DNA from: an uncultured Lachnospiraceae bacterium
GTDB taxonomy: Bacteria; Bacillota; Clostridia; Lachnospirales; Lachnospiraceae
Assembly: GCA_902782715.1 (NCBI GenBank)
Contig: CACZOG010000178.1
Span: forward strand, 1 to 7,974
Length of the DNA stretch: 7,974 nt
Direction: 5' to 3'
Shown: positions 1 to 5,566 of the stretch, piece by piece
Layout of the letters: each line of letters starts with the position of its first letter
Position numbering within the stretch: position 1 is the stretch's first letter
The notes under the pieces: generated by a model
Database searches by the model: none
What the model saw: the letters and a program-made list of their open reading frames with translations, nothing else
What the model was told of the DNA's origin: nothing
Program-made: the position numbers and the translations under genes

Positions 1-102
1 ATCGAGGTTAACGATTTCCATGCAAAGATCGATTATTCAAAGTGTGTGGGATGCGGAACCTGCGTTGATAAATGCAAGAAGGGTTCAATTGTAGAACAAT
101 AA
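1..102 (+). CDS. C-terminus of a 4Fe-4S ferredoxin-type protein, probably RnfB (5' truncated)
   Basis: The window opens inside this reading frame, and only the last 33 codons before TAA (100-102) are present. The fragment carries one complete cysteine cluster, C-x2-C-x2-C-x3-C (CVGCGTCVDKC, fragment residues 15-25), preceded by IDYSKC. This is the usual form of a 4Fe-4S cluster binding site. The usual proline after the fourth cysteine is replaced by lysine. RnfB, the iron-sulfur subunit of the Rnf ferredoxin:NAD+ oxidoreductase, commonly ends with such a repeat. The next gene, on the opposite strand, is apbE, whose product flavinylates Rnf subunits, and this supports the assignment. The cluster type is seen in the sequence; the RnfB identity is inferred. 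Another polyferredoxin or an oxidoreductase with a C-terminal ferredoxin domain remains possible. Confidence 0.6.
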   Translation: MEVNDFHAKIDYSKCVGCGTCVDKCKKGSIVEQ

Positions 103-130
103 TATCGATTTATAATGATTAAAAATGATA

Positions 131-164
131 AAACACGTGTTTCATTTTGAAGCACGTGTTTTTT
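131..164 (+). terminator. Intrinsic terminator after the RnfB-like gene, possibly bidirectional
   Basis: A 13-bp stem pairs 131-143 with 149-161, with one G-T wobble at 140/152 and a 5-base loop (144-148). It is followed by a T run (159-164). The stem includes the palindrome CACGTG in both arms. It lies 28 bp after the plus-strand stop codon and 52 bp beyond the minus-strand apbE stop. Read on the minus strand, the hairpin is followed by a weaker, interrupted T-rich stretch, so it may also end apbE transcripts. Confidence 0.88.
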
Positions 165-213
165 ATTCGCCGGATATGATATTTGGTAACCGCATTGCTC
201 TTTATTGTATGCT

Positions 214-1206
214 TTATTCTGCATAATAAAAGTATGCCTGTGCATTGTATTTTTTTAGGATATCTTCAGAACCTTCTTCGCCGAGGATAAGACATATCGT
301 GGAAAGTGCGTCCGCATCGGTGGAAGAATCACAAAGGATCGTTACGCTTTTTACATTGTTATCAACGGGATAACCGGTTTCGGTACTTAAGATATGATGA
401 TATTTTATTCCGTCATAGATAACGTATCTTTCATATGTACCGCTTGTAACGGCATTGGTATCGGAAAGTTTAAGCTCATTGATTATATTACCTTCGTTGT
501 CAGGATCTTTGATCCCGACATTGTAATCAGAACCGTCAGGTTTGCTTCCGACAAGACATATGTTTCCGCCGAGAGAGATGATCGCGCTTTTAACATTATT
601 TTCGATAAGACATTCTTTTAATCTGTCGGCTATGTATCCTTTTGCGATAAATCCCAGATCGATCTGAGAGGAAGGGTCGGATAAGCATACCGTATTGTTT
701 TCTTTTAAGATAACGTTTTTGTAATCGACATGAGAAAGAGCTTCTTTTATCCCAAAATCCTCGGGCTTAGATCTTTCTTCGTCGTATTCCGCTCCTGTAA
801 GCATTGCATCGGAAGGGATATTAAGTCCCCAGGTATCGATGAGCCCGGCAACCGTGATATCAGCGGCTCCGTCGGTTTCTTCACAGAATTCAAGAGCTTT
901 TTTAAGAAGTTCGTATGTCTCAGGGTTAACTTCGACATCAAAACCGTTAGAATGATTGATCTTGTAGATGTCGCTCTGTTCTTTGTTCCTGTCAAACATT
1001 TCATCGTATTTCTGACAAAGGAGCATGCATTCGTTTAAGGCTTTTTCGTCTTTTGAAGTATAGGCGGTCAATGAAATGAATGTATTGAAATAATAACCTT
1101 CTTTGGTGATCGTCTTATTCTGATTTGATGTTCTGACGGCTGCGATCGTGATCGCCGTTAAGAAAACGACGGTTAATACGATGCCGAGGACGGTTTTTTT
1201 GTTCAT
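214..1206 (-). CDS. apbE: FAD:protein FMN transferase (ApbE family), membrane-anchored
   Basis: The 330-residue protein transfers FMN from FAD to a threonine or serine of target flavoproteins, classically the RnfG/RnfD or NqrC/NqrB type, outside the cytoplasmic membrane. Residues 5-24 form a hydrophobic signal or anchor segment. No cysteine follows in lipobox context, so it is probably held by a transmembrane segment and not by lipid. Family motifs seen in order are YFNTFISLTAY (39-49), ITVAGLIDTWG (117-127), the nucleotide-binding DLGFIAKGYIADR (183-195), SLGGN (211-215), TSGTYERY (254-261), HHILSTETGYP (270-280), and the metal-binding DADALST (297-303). Length is normal and the frame is intact. 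GAGGT at 1211-1215 supports the start. It is transcribed alone, converging on the RnfB-like gene whose complex is the likely substrate. The family is secure; the target is inferred. Confidence 0.93.
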   Translation of the reverse strand: MNKKTVLGIVLTVVFLTAITIAAVRTSNQNKTITKEGYYFNTFISLTAYTSKDEKALNECMLLCQKYDEMFDRNKEQSDIYKINHSNGFDVEVNPETYELLKKALEFCEETDGAADITVAGLIDTWGLNIPSDAMLTGAEYDEERSKPEDFGIKEALSHVDYKNVILKENNTVCLSDPSSQIDLGFIAKGYIADRLKECLIENNVKSAIISLGGNICLVGSKPDGSDYNVGIKDPDNEGNIINELKLSDTNAVTSGTYERYVIYDGIKYHHILSTETGYPVDNNVKSVTILCDSSTDADALSTICLILGEEGSEDILKKYNAQAYFYYAE

Positions 1207-1237
1207 AAAGACCTCTTTTTAAACTTTTAACAAATGT

Positions 1238-1266
1238 ATTATATGAATTAGATAAGATTGTGTCAA
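1238..1266 (-). promoter_or_regulatory. Consensus sigma-A-type promoter of apbE
   Basis: On the minus strand a perfect -35 TTGACA (1266-1261) and a perfect -10 TATAAT (1243-1238) are separated by 17 bp. Transcription would begin near 1231, leaving a short leader of about 25 bases with GAGGT before the apbE ATG. Both hexamers and the spacing match the housekeeping consensus exactly. Confidence 0.82.
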
Positions 1267-1278
1267 AAAATGTTGAAC

Positions 1279-1307
1279 TTGTTTAATGATATTCTCAATG
1301 ATAAAAT
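1279..1307 (+). promoter_or_regulatory. Candidate promoter of the GH25-like gene
   Basis: TTGTTT (1279-1284) is separated by 17 bp from TAAAAT (1302-1307), upstream of the AAGGA ribosome binding site (1328-1332) and the ATG at 1339. The -10 is 5 of 6 and the -35 is 3 of 6 to consensus. Only 12 bp separate this -35 from the apbE -35, so the two divergent promoters are back to back and could share a regulator. The region is AT-rich and other boxes could be drawn. Confidence 0.45.
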
Positions 1308-1338
1308 TATAAAAGATCAAATTGATTAAGGAACAGTC

Positions 1339-2430
1339 ATGAATTATAACGATGATTTTTACAAAGAAGATACGGATGAGTCAAGCAAGTCGCTGATAGG
1401 TGCGGCACTTCTTTTCTCGGGCGCGGCGATAGTTGTTATTGTTGCGATCGTACTCGTCTTAAACCGTGATTCTTTAAATATAGGCAAAAATAAAACCGAA
1501 GCAACAAAAAAAGAAGTTTCAGGATATGTAAATCTTGATGATTATATCTCCGGAAGTTCCATCGTATCCGACGATCTTGATATCTGGGATGAGTATCTTG
1601 ACGAAAAAGAAAAAGAAGAGGAAGAACTGATCGTCGAAGAAGAAGAGGTCGAGGTCGAAGAAGACCCTTCGATGAACAATACGAGAACAAAAGTCGTCAA
1701 GAAGGACGGAAGCGAAACGTGGGTTAATATCAACAAATACCTTGCTCCGAATGAACTCGATGCAGCTTCTTTTGTATTAAAGAACGGAAGACTCTATTAT
1801 TACAAAGACGGAGAGAAGGTATCGTATACAGGAATAATAGTTGATAAGAACGATGACTTTGTAGATTTTGCCAAGGTTAAAAGAGACAATATTGACTTTG
1901 TTCTCATAAAGATCGGACAGAGAGGCTACAATACAGGAAATTTAAGTCTTGATGAAAATTTCTACAATAATCTTAAAAATGCGCAGGATGCGGGACTTCA
2001 TGTAGGCGTTCTTTTCTCTTCACAGGCGATCAATCAGCAGGAAGCGGAGGAAGAAGCGCAGTTTGTTATCGATGCGCTTGCCGACATTTCGATCGATTAT
2101 CCCGTCTGCTTCAGCATGAGCTATGTTGATAATGACAAAGCCAGAGTCGAGGATATCACTCCCGAAGAGAAGACAATGGTTGCCAAGGCTTTTATGGATA
2201 AGATCAATGATGCGGGCATGAATACGATCCTTTACGGAGACAAGGAGTGGCTTTTATGCAATATGAATTACACTTCGGTGTCTTATTATGATATTTTGCT
2301 CGACCAGGACGGCGATCTGCCCGATTTCCCCTACAGATTCAAGATGTGGAAGTATGCATTAAAGGATATTTCTGGTGTCAGCGGAAAGTCCGAATTGATC
2401 ATTTCTTTTGTCGATTATACCGTCAAATAA
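1339..2430 (+). CDS. Membrane-anchored GH25 (lysozyme-like) domain protein, probably catalytically inactive
   Basis: This 363-residue protein has a short acidic cytoplasmic tail (1-18), one transmembrane helix (19-41) and a very acidic Glu/Asp-rich stretch (78-109). Residues 164-358 resemble the GH25 lysozyme fold: DFVLIKIGQRGYNTGNLS (186-203), DENFYNNLKNAQDAGLHVGV (205-224), SSQAINQQEAEEEAQFV (227-243), DYPVCF (253-258), ILYGDKEW (297-304) and MWKYALKDISGVSG (336-349). Active GH25 enzymes usually begin with G-I-D-V-S and carry an acidic D-x-E after the PV-F strand. Here these read GIIVD (165-169) and S-M-S (259-261), so the expected catalytic Asp and Glu are absent. It is therefore probably a surface peptidoglycan- or glycan-binding protein, not a lysozyme. 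The start is supported by AAGGA six bases upstream. I see no terminator after it, so some transcription may continue into efp. The fold assignment is moderately strong; inactivity is inferred. Confidence 0.75.
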   Translation: MNYNDDFYKEDTDESSKSLIGAALLFSGAAIVVIVAIVLVLNRDSLNIGKNKTEATKKEVSGYVNLDDYISGSSIVSDDLDIWDEYLDEKEKEEEELIVEEEEVEVEEDPSMNNTRTKVVKKDGSETWVNINKYLAPNELDAASFVLKNGRLYYYKDGEKVSYTGIIVDKNDDFVDFAKVKRDNIDFVLIKIGQRGYNTGNLSLDENFYNNLKNAQDAGLHVGVLFSSQAINQQEAEEEAQFVIDALADISIDYPVCFSMSYVDNDKARVEDITPEEKTMVAKAFMDKINDAGMNTILYGDKEWLLCNMNYTSVSYYDILLDQDGDLPDFPYRFKMWKYALKDISGVSGKSELIISFVDYTVK

Positions 2431-2457
2431 AGGGCAAAAACAAATAAAAAAATAGGG

Positions 2458-2486
2458 TTGAATTATCGCGATTCTTATTATAAAAT
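2458..2486 (+). promoter_or_regulatory. Candidate promoter of efp
   Basis: TTGAAT (2458-2463) and TAAAAT (2481-2486) are separated by 17 bp, about 44 bp before the efp start codon. Matches to consensus are 4 of 6 and 5 of 6. An overlapping TATAAA (2479-2484) gives 15-bp spacing. The gene has its own intergenic space of 99 bp, consistent with a separate promoter. Confidence 0.55.
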
Positions 2487-2529
2487 ATTTGAGTATGAGT
2501 TTGCTTAAAAAGATTTAGGAGGAAAATAT

Positions 2530-3087
2530 ATGATTTCAGCCGGAGATTTTAGAAACGGTATTACTATTGAATTGGAAGGCAATGTATTTCAGATTATTGA
2601 ATTCCAGCATGTTAAACCCGGTAAGGGAGCTGCTTTCGTCAGAACAAAGCTTAAAAATATCAAGAACGGCGGTGTAGTTGAAAAAACTTTCAGACCTACC
2701 GAAAAATGCCCTCAGGCACGTATCGACCGTAAGGATATGCAGTATTTATACGCTGACGGAGATATGTTCAACTTCATGGATGTTGAAACATACGAGCAGA
2801 TCGCATTAAGCAAAGACGAGATCGGCGATGCACTCAAATTCGTTAAAGAGAACGAGATGGTTAAGATGCTTTCTCACAACGGACAGGTATTTTCCGTTGA
2901 ACCTCCTCTTTTCGTAGAATTGGAGATCACAGAAACAGAACCCGGATTCAAGGGTGACACAGCAACAGGTGCTTCCAAGCCCGCTATCGTTGAAACAGGT
3001 GCTCAGGTATCAGTACCTCTCTTCGTTGAAATCGGTGAGAAGATCAAAATCGATACAAGAACAGGTGAGTATCTCTCCAGAGTATAG
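2530..3087 (+). CDS. efp: Translation elongation factor P
   Basis: EF-P is a cytoplasmic tRNA-shaped factor that binds between the P and E sites and relieves ribosome stalling at consecutive prolines. The 185-residue length is typical of the family. The N-terminal KOW-like domain runs from residue 1 to about 65 and contains FQHVKPGKGAAFVR (25-38). The loop-tip lysine is K32, the residue modified in many bacteria. Two OB-like domains follow, with the family signatures MQYLYADGDMFNFMD and VEPPLFVELEITETEPGFKG. The C-terminus has IGEKIKIDTRTGEYLSRV. A strong AGGAGG (2517-2522) lies seven bases before ATG. No gene for a lysine-modifying enzyme is visible in the window, so the modification state cannot be told. 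It is followed by a strong terminator and is probably transcribed alone or with the preceding gene. Confidence 0.97.
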   Translation: MISAGDFRNGITIELEGNVFQIIEFQHVKPGKGAAFVRTKLKNIKNGGVVEKTFRPTEKCPQARIDRKDMQYLYADGDMFNFMDVETYEQIALSKDEIGDALKFVKENEMVKMLSHNGQVFSVEPPLFVELEITETEPGFKGDTATGASKPAIVETGAQVSVPLFVEIGEKIKIDTRTGEYLSRV

Positions 3088-3105
3088 TTTTTGATCAATA
3101 GACAA

Positions 3106-3133
3106 TTAACACTTACAAGACAATGAATATAAG
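3106..3133 (+). promoter_or_regulatory. Candidate promoter of the DUF5688 gene, inside the efp terminator
   Basis: TTAACA (3106-3111) and TATAAG (3128-3133) are separated by 16 bp, and each matches the consensus at 5 of 6 positions. The -10 lies in the inner half of the left arm and loop edge of the efp terminator hairpin. Transcription would begin near 3140, past the left arm, so the new transcript could not form that hairpin. It would carry a leader of about 38 bases with the GGGAGG ribosome binding site. Confidence 0.45.
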
Positions 3134-3156
3134 ATTTTATGTTCATTGTCTTTTTT
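3117..3156 (+). terminator. Intrinsic terminator of efp
   Basis: A 16-bp stem pairs 3117-3132 with 3137-3152 (one T-G wobble at 3128/3141) around the four-base loop GATT. It is followed by a run of six T residues (3151-3156) and more T-rich sequence. It starts 30 bp after the efp stop codon and ends only 21 bp before the next start codon. Confidence 0.9.
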
Positions 3157-3165
3157 ATTTTGTTT

Positions 3166-3171
3166 GGGAGG
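3166..3171 (+). promoter_or_regulatory. Ribosome binding site that fixes the DUF5688 start at 3178
   Basis: GGGAGG lies six bases before the ATG at 3178. The in-frame ATG at 3139 has no such site and lies within the terminator stem, so 3178 is the likely start. Confidence 0.85.
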
Positions 3172-3177
3172 TTAAAT

Positions 3178-4068
3178 ATGGATTATTCAATGTTTAAGGA
3201 CGTCCTTTTAGAAGCTTTGAGGGAAAGATTCGGCGAGGACAGCGATATAAGTTACAACAGGGTATTAAAGAACAACGGGATCGTGCTTGACGGCATATGT
3301 GTCAAACATTCGGATTCAAAGATTTCGCCGACGGTCTACGTTAATGACTATTATCAGGATTTTCTTGGCGGAAGGGATCTGGACGACATCTGCACAACGG
3401 TTGAGAAACTGATCACACAGAATGAGATCACAGATGAGATCGATGTGGACGGATTGATCGATTTTGAGAGGATAAAAGACAATATTGTTTTTAAACTGAT
3501 CAACTACGCTCAGAATGATGAGCTTTTAAAAACCGTTCCGCATGAGAAATACCTTGATCTGGCTGTAGTTTATTACATCATAGTTACAAATGATCACTTC
3601 GAGGGAGCATCGATCCTTATAAACAACAATCATCTTAAACTCTGGAACAAGAGCGCGGAAGAGATCGATAAGATCGCGAAAGCCAATTCGCCTGTTGTTT
3701 TAAAGGCAGAACTTAAGAGCATGGCTGATGTTTTAAGCGAACTTTTATTAAGAGAAGGAGAGTGTGATTTCGATCTGTCTTCGGAGTGCAATATGTATGT
3801 TTTATCCAATTCCGAGAAGATGTTCGGTGCTGCGGCGATCCTTTATGAGAACATTATCAGCGACTTTTCCGAAAAGCTCGGATGCGATCTTTATATCCTG
3901 CCGAGCTCTGTCCATGAGGTGATAATCGTACCTTCGGATTCCGTTGCTTTTTCGGATAAACTTGATGAGATGATATGCGAGGTAAACGAAACGCAGTTGC
4001 CTAAATCTGAAGTACTTTCGGACCATTTTTATTATTACAGCAAAGCCGATAATTGCATTACGTTTTGA
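3178..4068 (+). CDS. DUF5688 family protein, function unknown
   Basis: The 296-residue soluble protein has no signal peptide or membrane segment and is probably cytoplasmic. I recognise the DUF5688 pattern from its conserved stretches. The N-terminal part has KNNGIVLDGICV (31-42), ISPTVYVNDYYQDF (49-62) and KLINYAQNDELLKTVPHEKY (106-125), then LDLAVVYYI (126-134). The C-terminal part has MYVLSNSEKMFGAAAILY (206-223) and KLGCDLYILPSSVHEVIIVP (233-252). No enzymatic motif is evident to me, and the family has no established role that I can state with confidence. Such proteins are common, often in several copies, in Lachnospiraceae genomes. The start is set at 3178, 13 codons downstream of the longest possible frame, because of the GGGAGG site and because the upstream ATG overlaps a terminator. 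It stands alone between the efp terminator and the tRNA promoter, which overlaps its stop codon. Confidence 0.85.
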   Translation: MDYSMFKDVLLEALRERFGEDSDISYNRVLKNNGIVLDGICVKHSDSKISPTVYVNDYYQDFLGGRDLDDICTTVEKLITQNEITDEIDVDGLIDFERIKDNIVFKLINYAQNDELLKTVPHEKYLDLAVVYYIIVTNDHFEGASILINNNHLKLWNKSAEEIDKIAKANSPVVLKAELKSMADVLSELLLREGECDFDLSSECNMYVLSNSEKMFGAAAILYENIISDFSEKLGCDLYILPSSVHEVIIVPSDSVAFSDKLDEMICEVNETQLPKSEVLSDHFYYYSKADNCITF

Positions 4069-4097
4069 TAGACAAAAAGTGGTATAAGTGGTAAAAT
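4069..4097 (+). promoter_or_regulatory. Promoter of the tRNA-Arg and downstream gene
   Basis: TAGACA (4069-4074) and TAAAAT (4092-4097) are separated by 17 bp, each 5 of 6 to consensus. Transcription would begin near 4104, about 27 bases before the mature tRNA 5' end. The -35 box begins immediately after the DUF5688 stop codon. Confidence 0.6.
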
Positions 4098-4130
4098 ATC
4101 TTCGTATGTTTTGGTCTAAAGGGTCAATGG

Positions 4131-4202
4131 GCACCTGTAGTCTAATGGATAGAATATTGGCCTCCGACGCCAAGGATGCAGGTTCGATTCCTGTCGGGTG
4201 CA
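4131..4202 (+). tRNA. tRNA-Arg, anticodon CCG
   Basis: The 72-base cloverleaf has an acceptor stem GCACCTG (4131-4137) pairing with CGGGTGC (4195-4201, one T-G wobble) and discriminator A4202. The anticodon stem TTGGC (4157-4161) pairs with GCCAA (4169-4173) around the seven-base loop CTCCGAC, placing CCG at 4164-4166 to read CGG codons. The T arm is GCAGG / CCTGT (one G-T pair) around TTCGATT. The D stem is weak, with three good pairs. The 3' CCA is not encoded: TAC follows the discriminator, so CCA must be added after RNase Z-type cleavage. A protein gene begins only 31 bases later. Confidence 0.95.
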
Positions 4203-4218
4203 TACGAGGAGTTTTATT

Positions 4219-4223
4219 GGGAG
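4219..4223 (+). promoter_or_regulatory. Probable ribosome binding site of the SH3b protein gene
   Basis: GGGAG lies ten bases before the ATG at 4234. A second purine-rich site, GAGGAG (4206-4211), lies further upstream just after the tRNA. It is too distant to serve that ATG well. An ATT codon at 4216-4218 is in frame four bases after it but would be a very rare start. Confidence 0.6.
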
Positions 4224-4233
4224 TATTCAAAAT

Positions 4234-5505
4234 ATGAAAGACAATTCCAAATCATTGCTTGAAAAAGTTTGGATGATAGTAAAAAAGAATATATTGGTAT
4301 CTGCCACTTTGATATTTGTAGTAGTTTTGGTTGTTGTTTCTCTCGGTATCGTGGGTATTTCGCGAATCAGGGAGAACAGGGCTAAGCAGCGTGCATATGA
4401 TGCTTTGTCCGATGAAGATAAAGCTCTGCTCGCACAGGATTTTACACTTGTCAAAGACGGTTATGATTTTGTAAATAACAAGATGACCGATTATCTTAAT
4501 GCTCTTTCGAATAACGATCAGAATTTTATCAAGCAGAATCTCTACGAAGTATCCTCAAATGAGCTTGATAATATCGAGGTTAAGAGTAAATATACCGAGT
4601 ATTATGACAATATTGTCTGTTATACACAGAACGGATATGCTCCGGAATCATATTATGTATATGTGACTGCGGATCTTCATATTGTCGGAATCGATACACC
4701 GGCTCCTTCCATCATGGGTCTTTACTATGCGAAGGATTCAACAGGTTCATACAGAATATATAAAAGAGACGATATGGATGTTGATGTCCTTGAGAACTTT
4801 TATATAGCATACATGAAACAGCCGGTTCAGGATATTTACAATCAGATATCCTTAAGTTACAGCGAAGCACTCGATTCAGATGAGAAGTTAAAAGATTTCA
4901 TGATCGGATACGATGAGCTTATCAAGAACGACCTTGTAGAGGTTTATGCCGAACGTGAGAGGATCGCTCAGGAAGAAGCGGCTGCAAATCAGGTTGAACA
5001 GAATACCAATGTCGAAGAAAATGTTAAGGCAACCACTTCCGTAAATGTCAGATCTTCCGATTCGGAAACTGCCGAGAGACTGGGTACGGTATCCGAAGGA
5101 ACAGTTCTTAAACGTGTCGAAGCTAAACTCAACGGATGGTCCAAAGTTATTTACGAGGGCAGGGAAGCGTATATAAAGTCAGAATATCTTAATGTTGTGG
5201 ATTCCGACGGAAACGTGGTGGAAGATACAAATGCCAATAACGATATCCAGACTGCAAATAACGATACAAATACAAACAATACAACAACTACCGGAAATAC
5301 CACCAATACCGACAACGGCGAAACCAAGTACGTTACGGCGATCGATAACGTCAATATAAGAGCCGAAGCCGATATCGATTCGGAACGTGTCGGATTCGCA
5401 TATAACGGCGATAAACTTGAACTGGTTGAAAAGTTGACAAACGGATGGACCAAGGTTAAGTATAACGGCAAAATATGTTACGTTAAAACCGACTATGTAC
5501 AGTAA
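4234..5505 (+). CDS. Single-pass membrane protein with two C-terminal bacterial SH3 (SH3b) domains
   Basis: The 423-residue protein starts with a short basic cytoplasmic tail and a strong transmembrane helix at residues 19-43, so the rest is probably outside the membrane. Residues 50-240 are an extracytoplasmic region I cannot assign; the stretch around VYVTADLHIVGI and GSYRIYKRD is loosely reminiscent of NTF2-like folds. A short charged helix rich in Glu and Ala (about 238-256) precedes the first SH3b domain (263-322, with VNVRSSDS, NGWSKV and AYIKSEYL). An Asn/Thr-rich linker (333-362) follows, then a second SH3b domain (364-423, with VNIRAEAD, NGWTKV and CYVKTDYV). SH3b domains commonly bind peptidoglycan peptides, so a role in the cell wall is inferred. 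No catalytic domain is seen. The longer GTG start at 4198 lies in the tRNA and is rejected. The gene appears to be co-transcribed with the tRNA. Confidence 0.88.
   Translation: MKDNSKSLLEKVWMIVKKNILVSATLIFVVVLVVVSLGIVGISRIRENRAKQRAYDALSDEDKALLAQDFTLVKDGYDFVNNKMTDYLNALSNNDQNFIKQNLYEVSSNELDNIEVKSKYTEYYDNIVCYTQNGYAPESYYVYVTADLHIVGIDTPAPSIMGLYYAKDSTGSYRIYKRDDMDVDVLENFYIAYMKQPVQDIYNQISLSYSEALDSDEKLKDFMIGYDELIKNDLVEVYAERERIAQEEAAANQVEQNTNVEENVKATTSVNVRSSDSETAERLGTVSEGTVLKRVEAKLNGWSKVIYEGREAYIKSEYLNVVDSDGNVVEDTNANNDIQTANNDTNTNNTTTTGNTTNTDNGETKYVTAIDNVNIRAEADIDSERVGFAYNGDKLELVEKLTNGWTKVKYNGKICYVKTDYVQ
5230..5319 (+). repeat. Low-complexity Asn/Thr-rich linker coding segment
   Basis: About 30 codons are almost all Asn, Thr, Asp and Gly, with imperfect repeats of AATAACGATA and AATACNAC-like units. 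They link the two SH3b domains of the membrane protein. Length may vary between strains through slippage or recombination; this is an inference from the repeat-like composition. Confidence 0.6.
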
Positions 5506-5512
5506 AGCAAAT

Positions 5513-5550
5513 TAGTGCATAATCCCCAAACGGTTATGCACTATTATTTT
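5513..5550 (+). terminator. Intrinsic terminator after the SH3b protein gene
   Basis: Ten perfect pairs join TAGTGCATAA (5513-5522) and TTATGCACTA (5534-5543). Two inner pairs (T5523-G5533 and C5524-G5532) close a seven-base loop. The tail TTATTTT (5544-5550) follows. It begins 7 bp after the stop codon and ends 16 bp before the next start codon. Confidence 0.83.
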
Positions 5551-5566
5551 AGGAAAACGACCTGCC

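Noticed and set aside
134..158. Repeated CACGTG palindromes as a possible regulator binding site
   Set aside because: Both copies are simply the two arms of the terminator stem downstream of a stop codon.
394..621. Plus-strand open frame inside apbE
   Set aside because: It is antisense to well-conserved ApbE codons, has no family resemblance and no ribosome binding site.
2431..2529. Possible riboswitch or terminator upstream of efp
   Set aside because: The 99 bp are AT-rich with a promoter-like pair but no stable hairpin or known riboswitch pattern.
3139..3177. Upstream ATG extending the DUF5688 protein by a hydrophobic 13-residue stretch
   Set aside because: These codons are the terminator arm and T run of efp, and GGGAGG sits correctly for the ATG at 3178. 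The hydrophobic look (MFIVFFILF) comes from T-rich DNA and is not a signal peptide.
3802..4230. Minus-strand open frame covering the tRNA and the end of the DUF5688 gene
   Set aside because: It is antisense to a tRNA and a conserved coding region; its product resembles nothing.
4198..4233. Longer GTG start for the SH3b protein gene
   Set aside because: The GTG lies in the acceptor stem of the tRNA-Arg gene and has no ribosome binding site; the ATG at 4234 precedes a normal basic tail and membrane helix.
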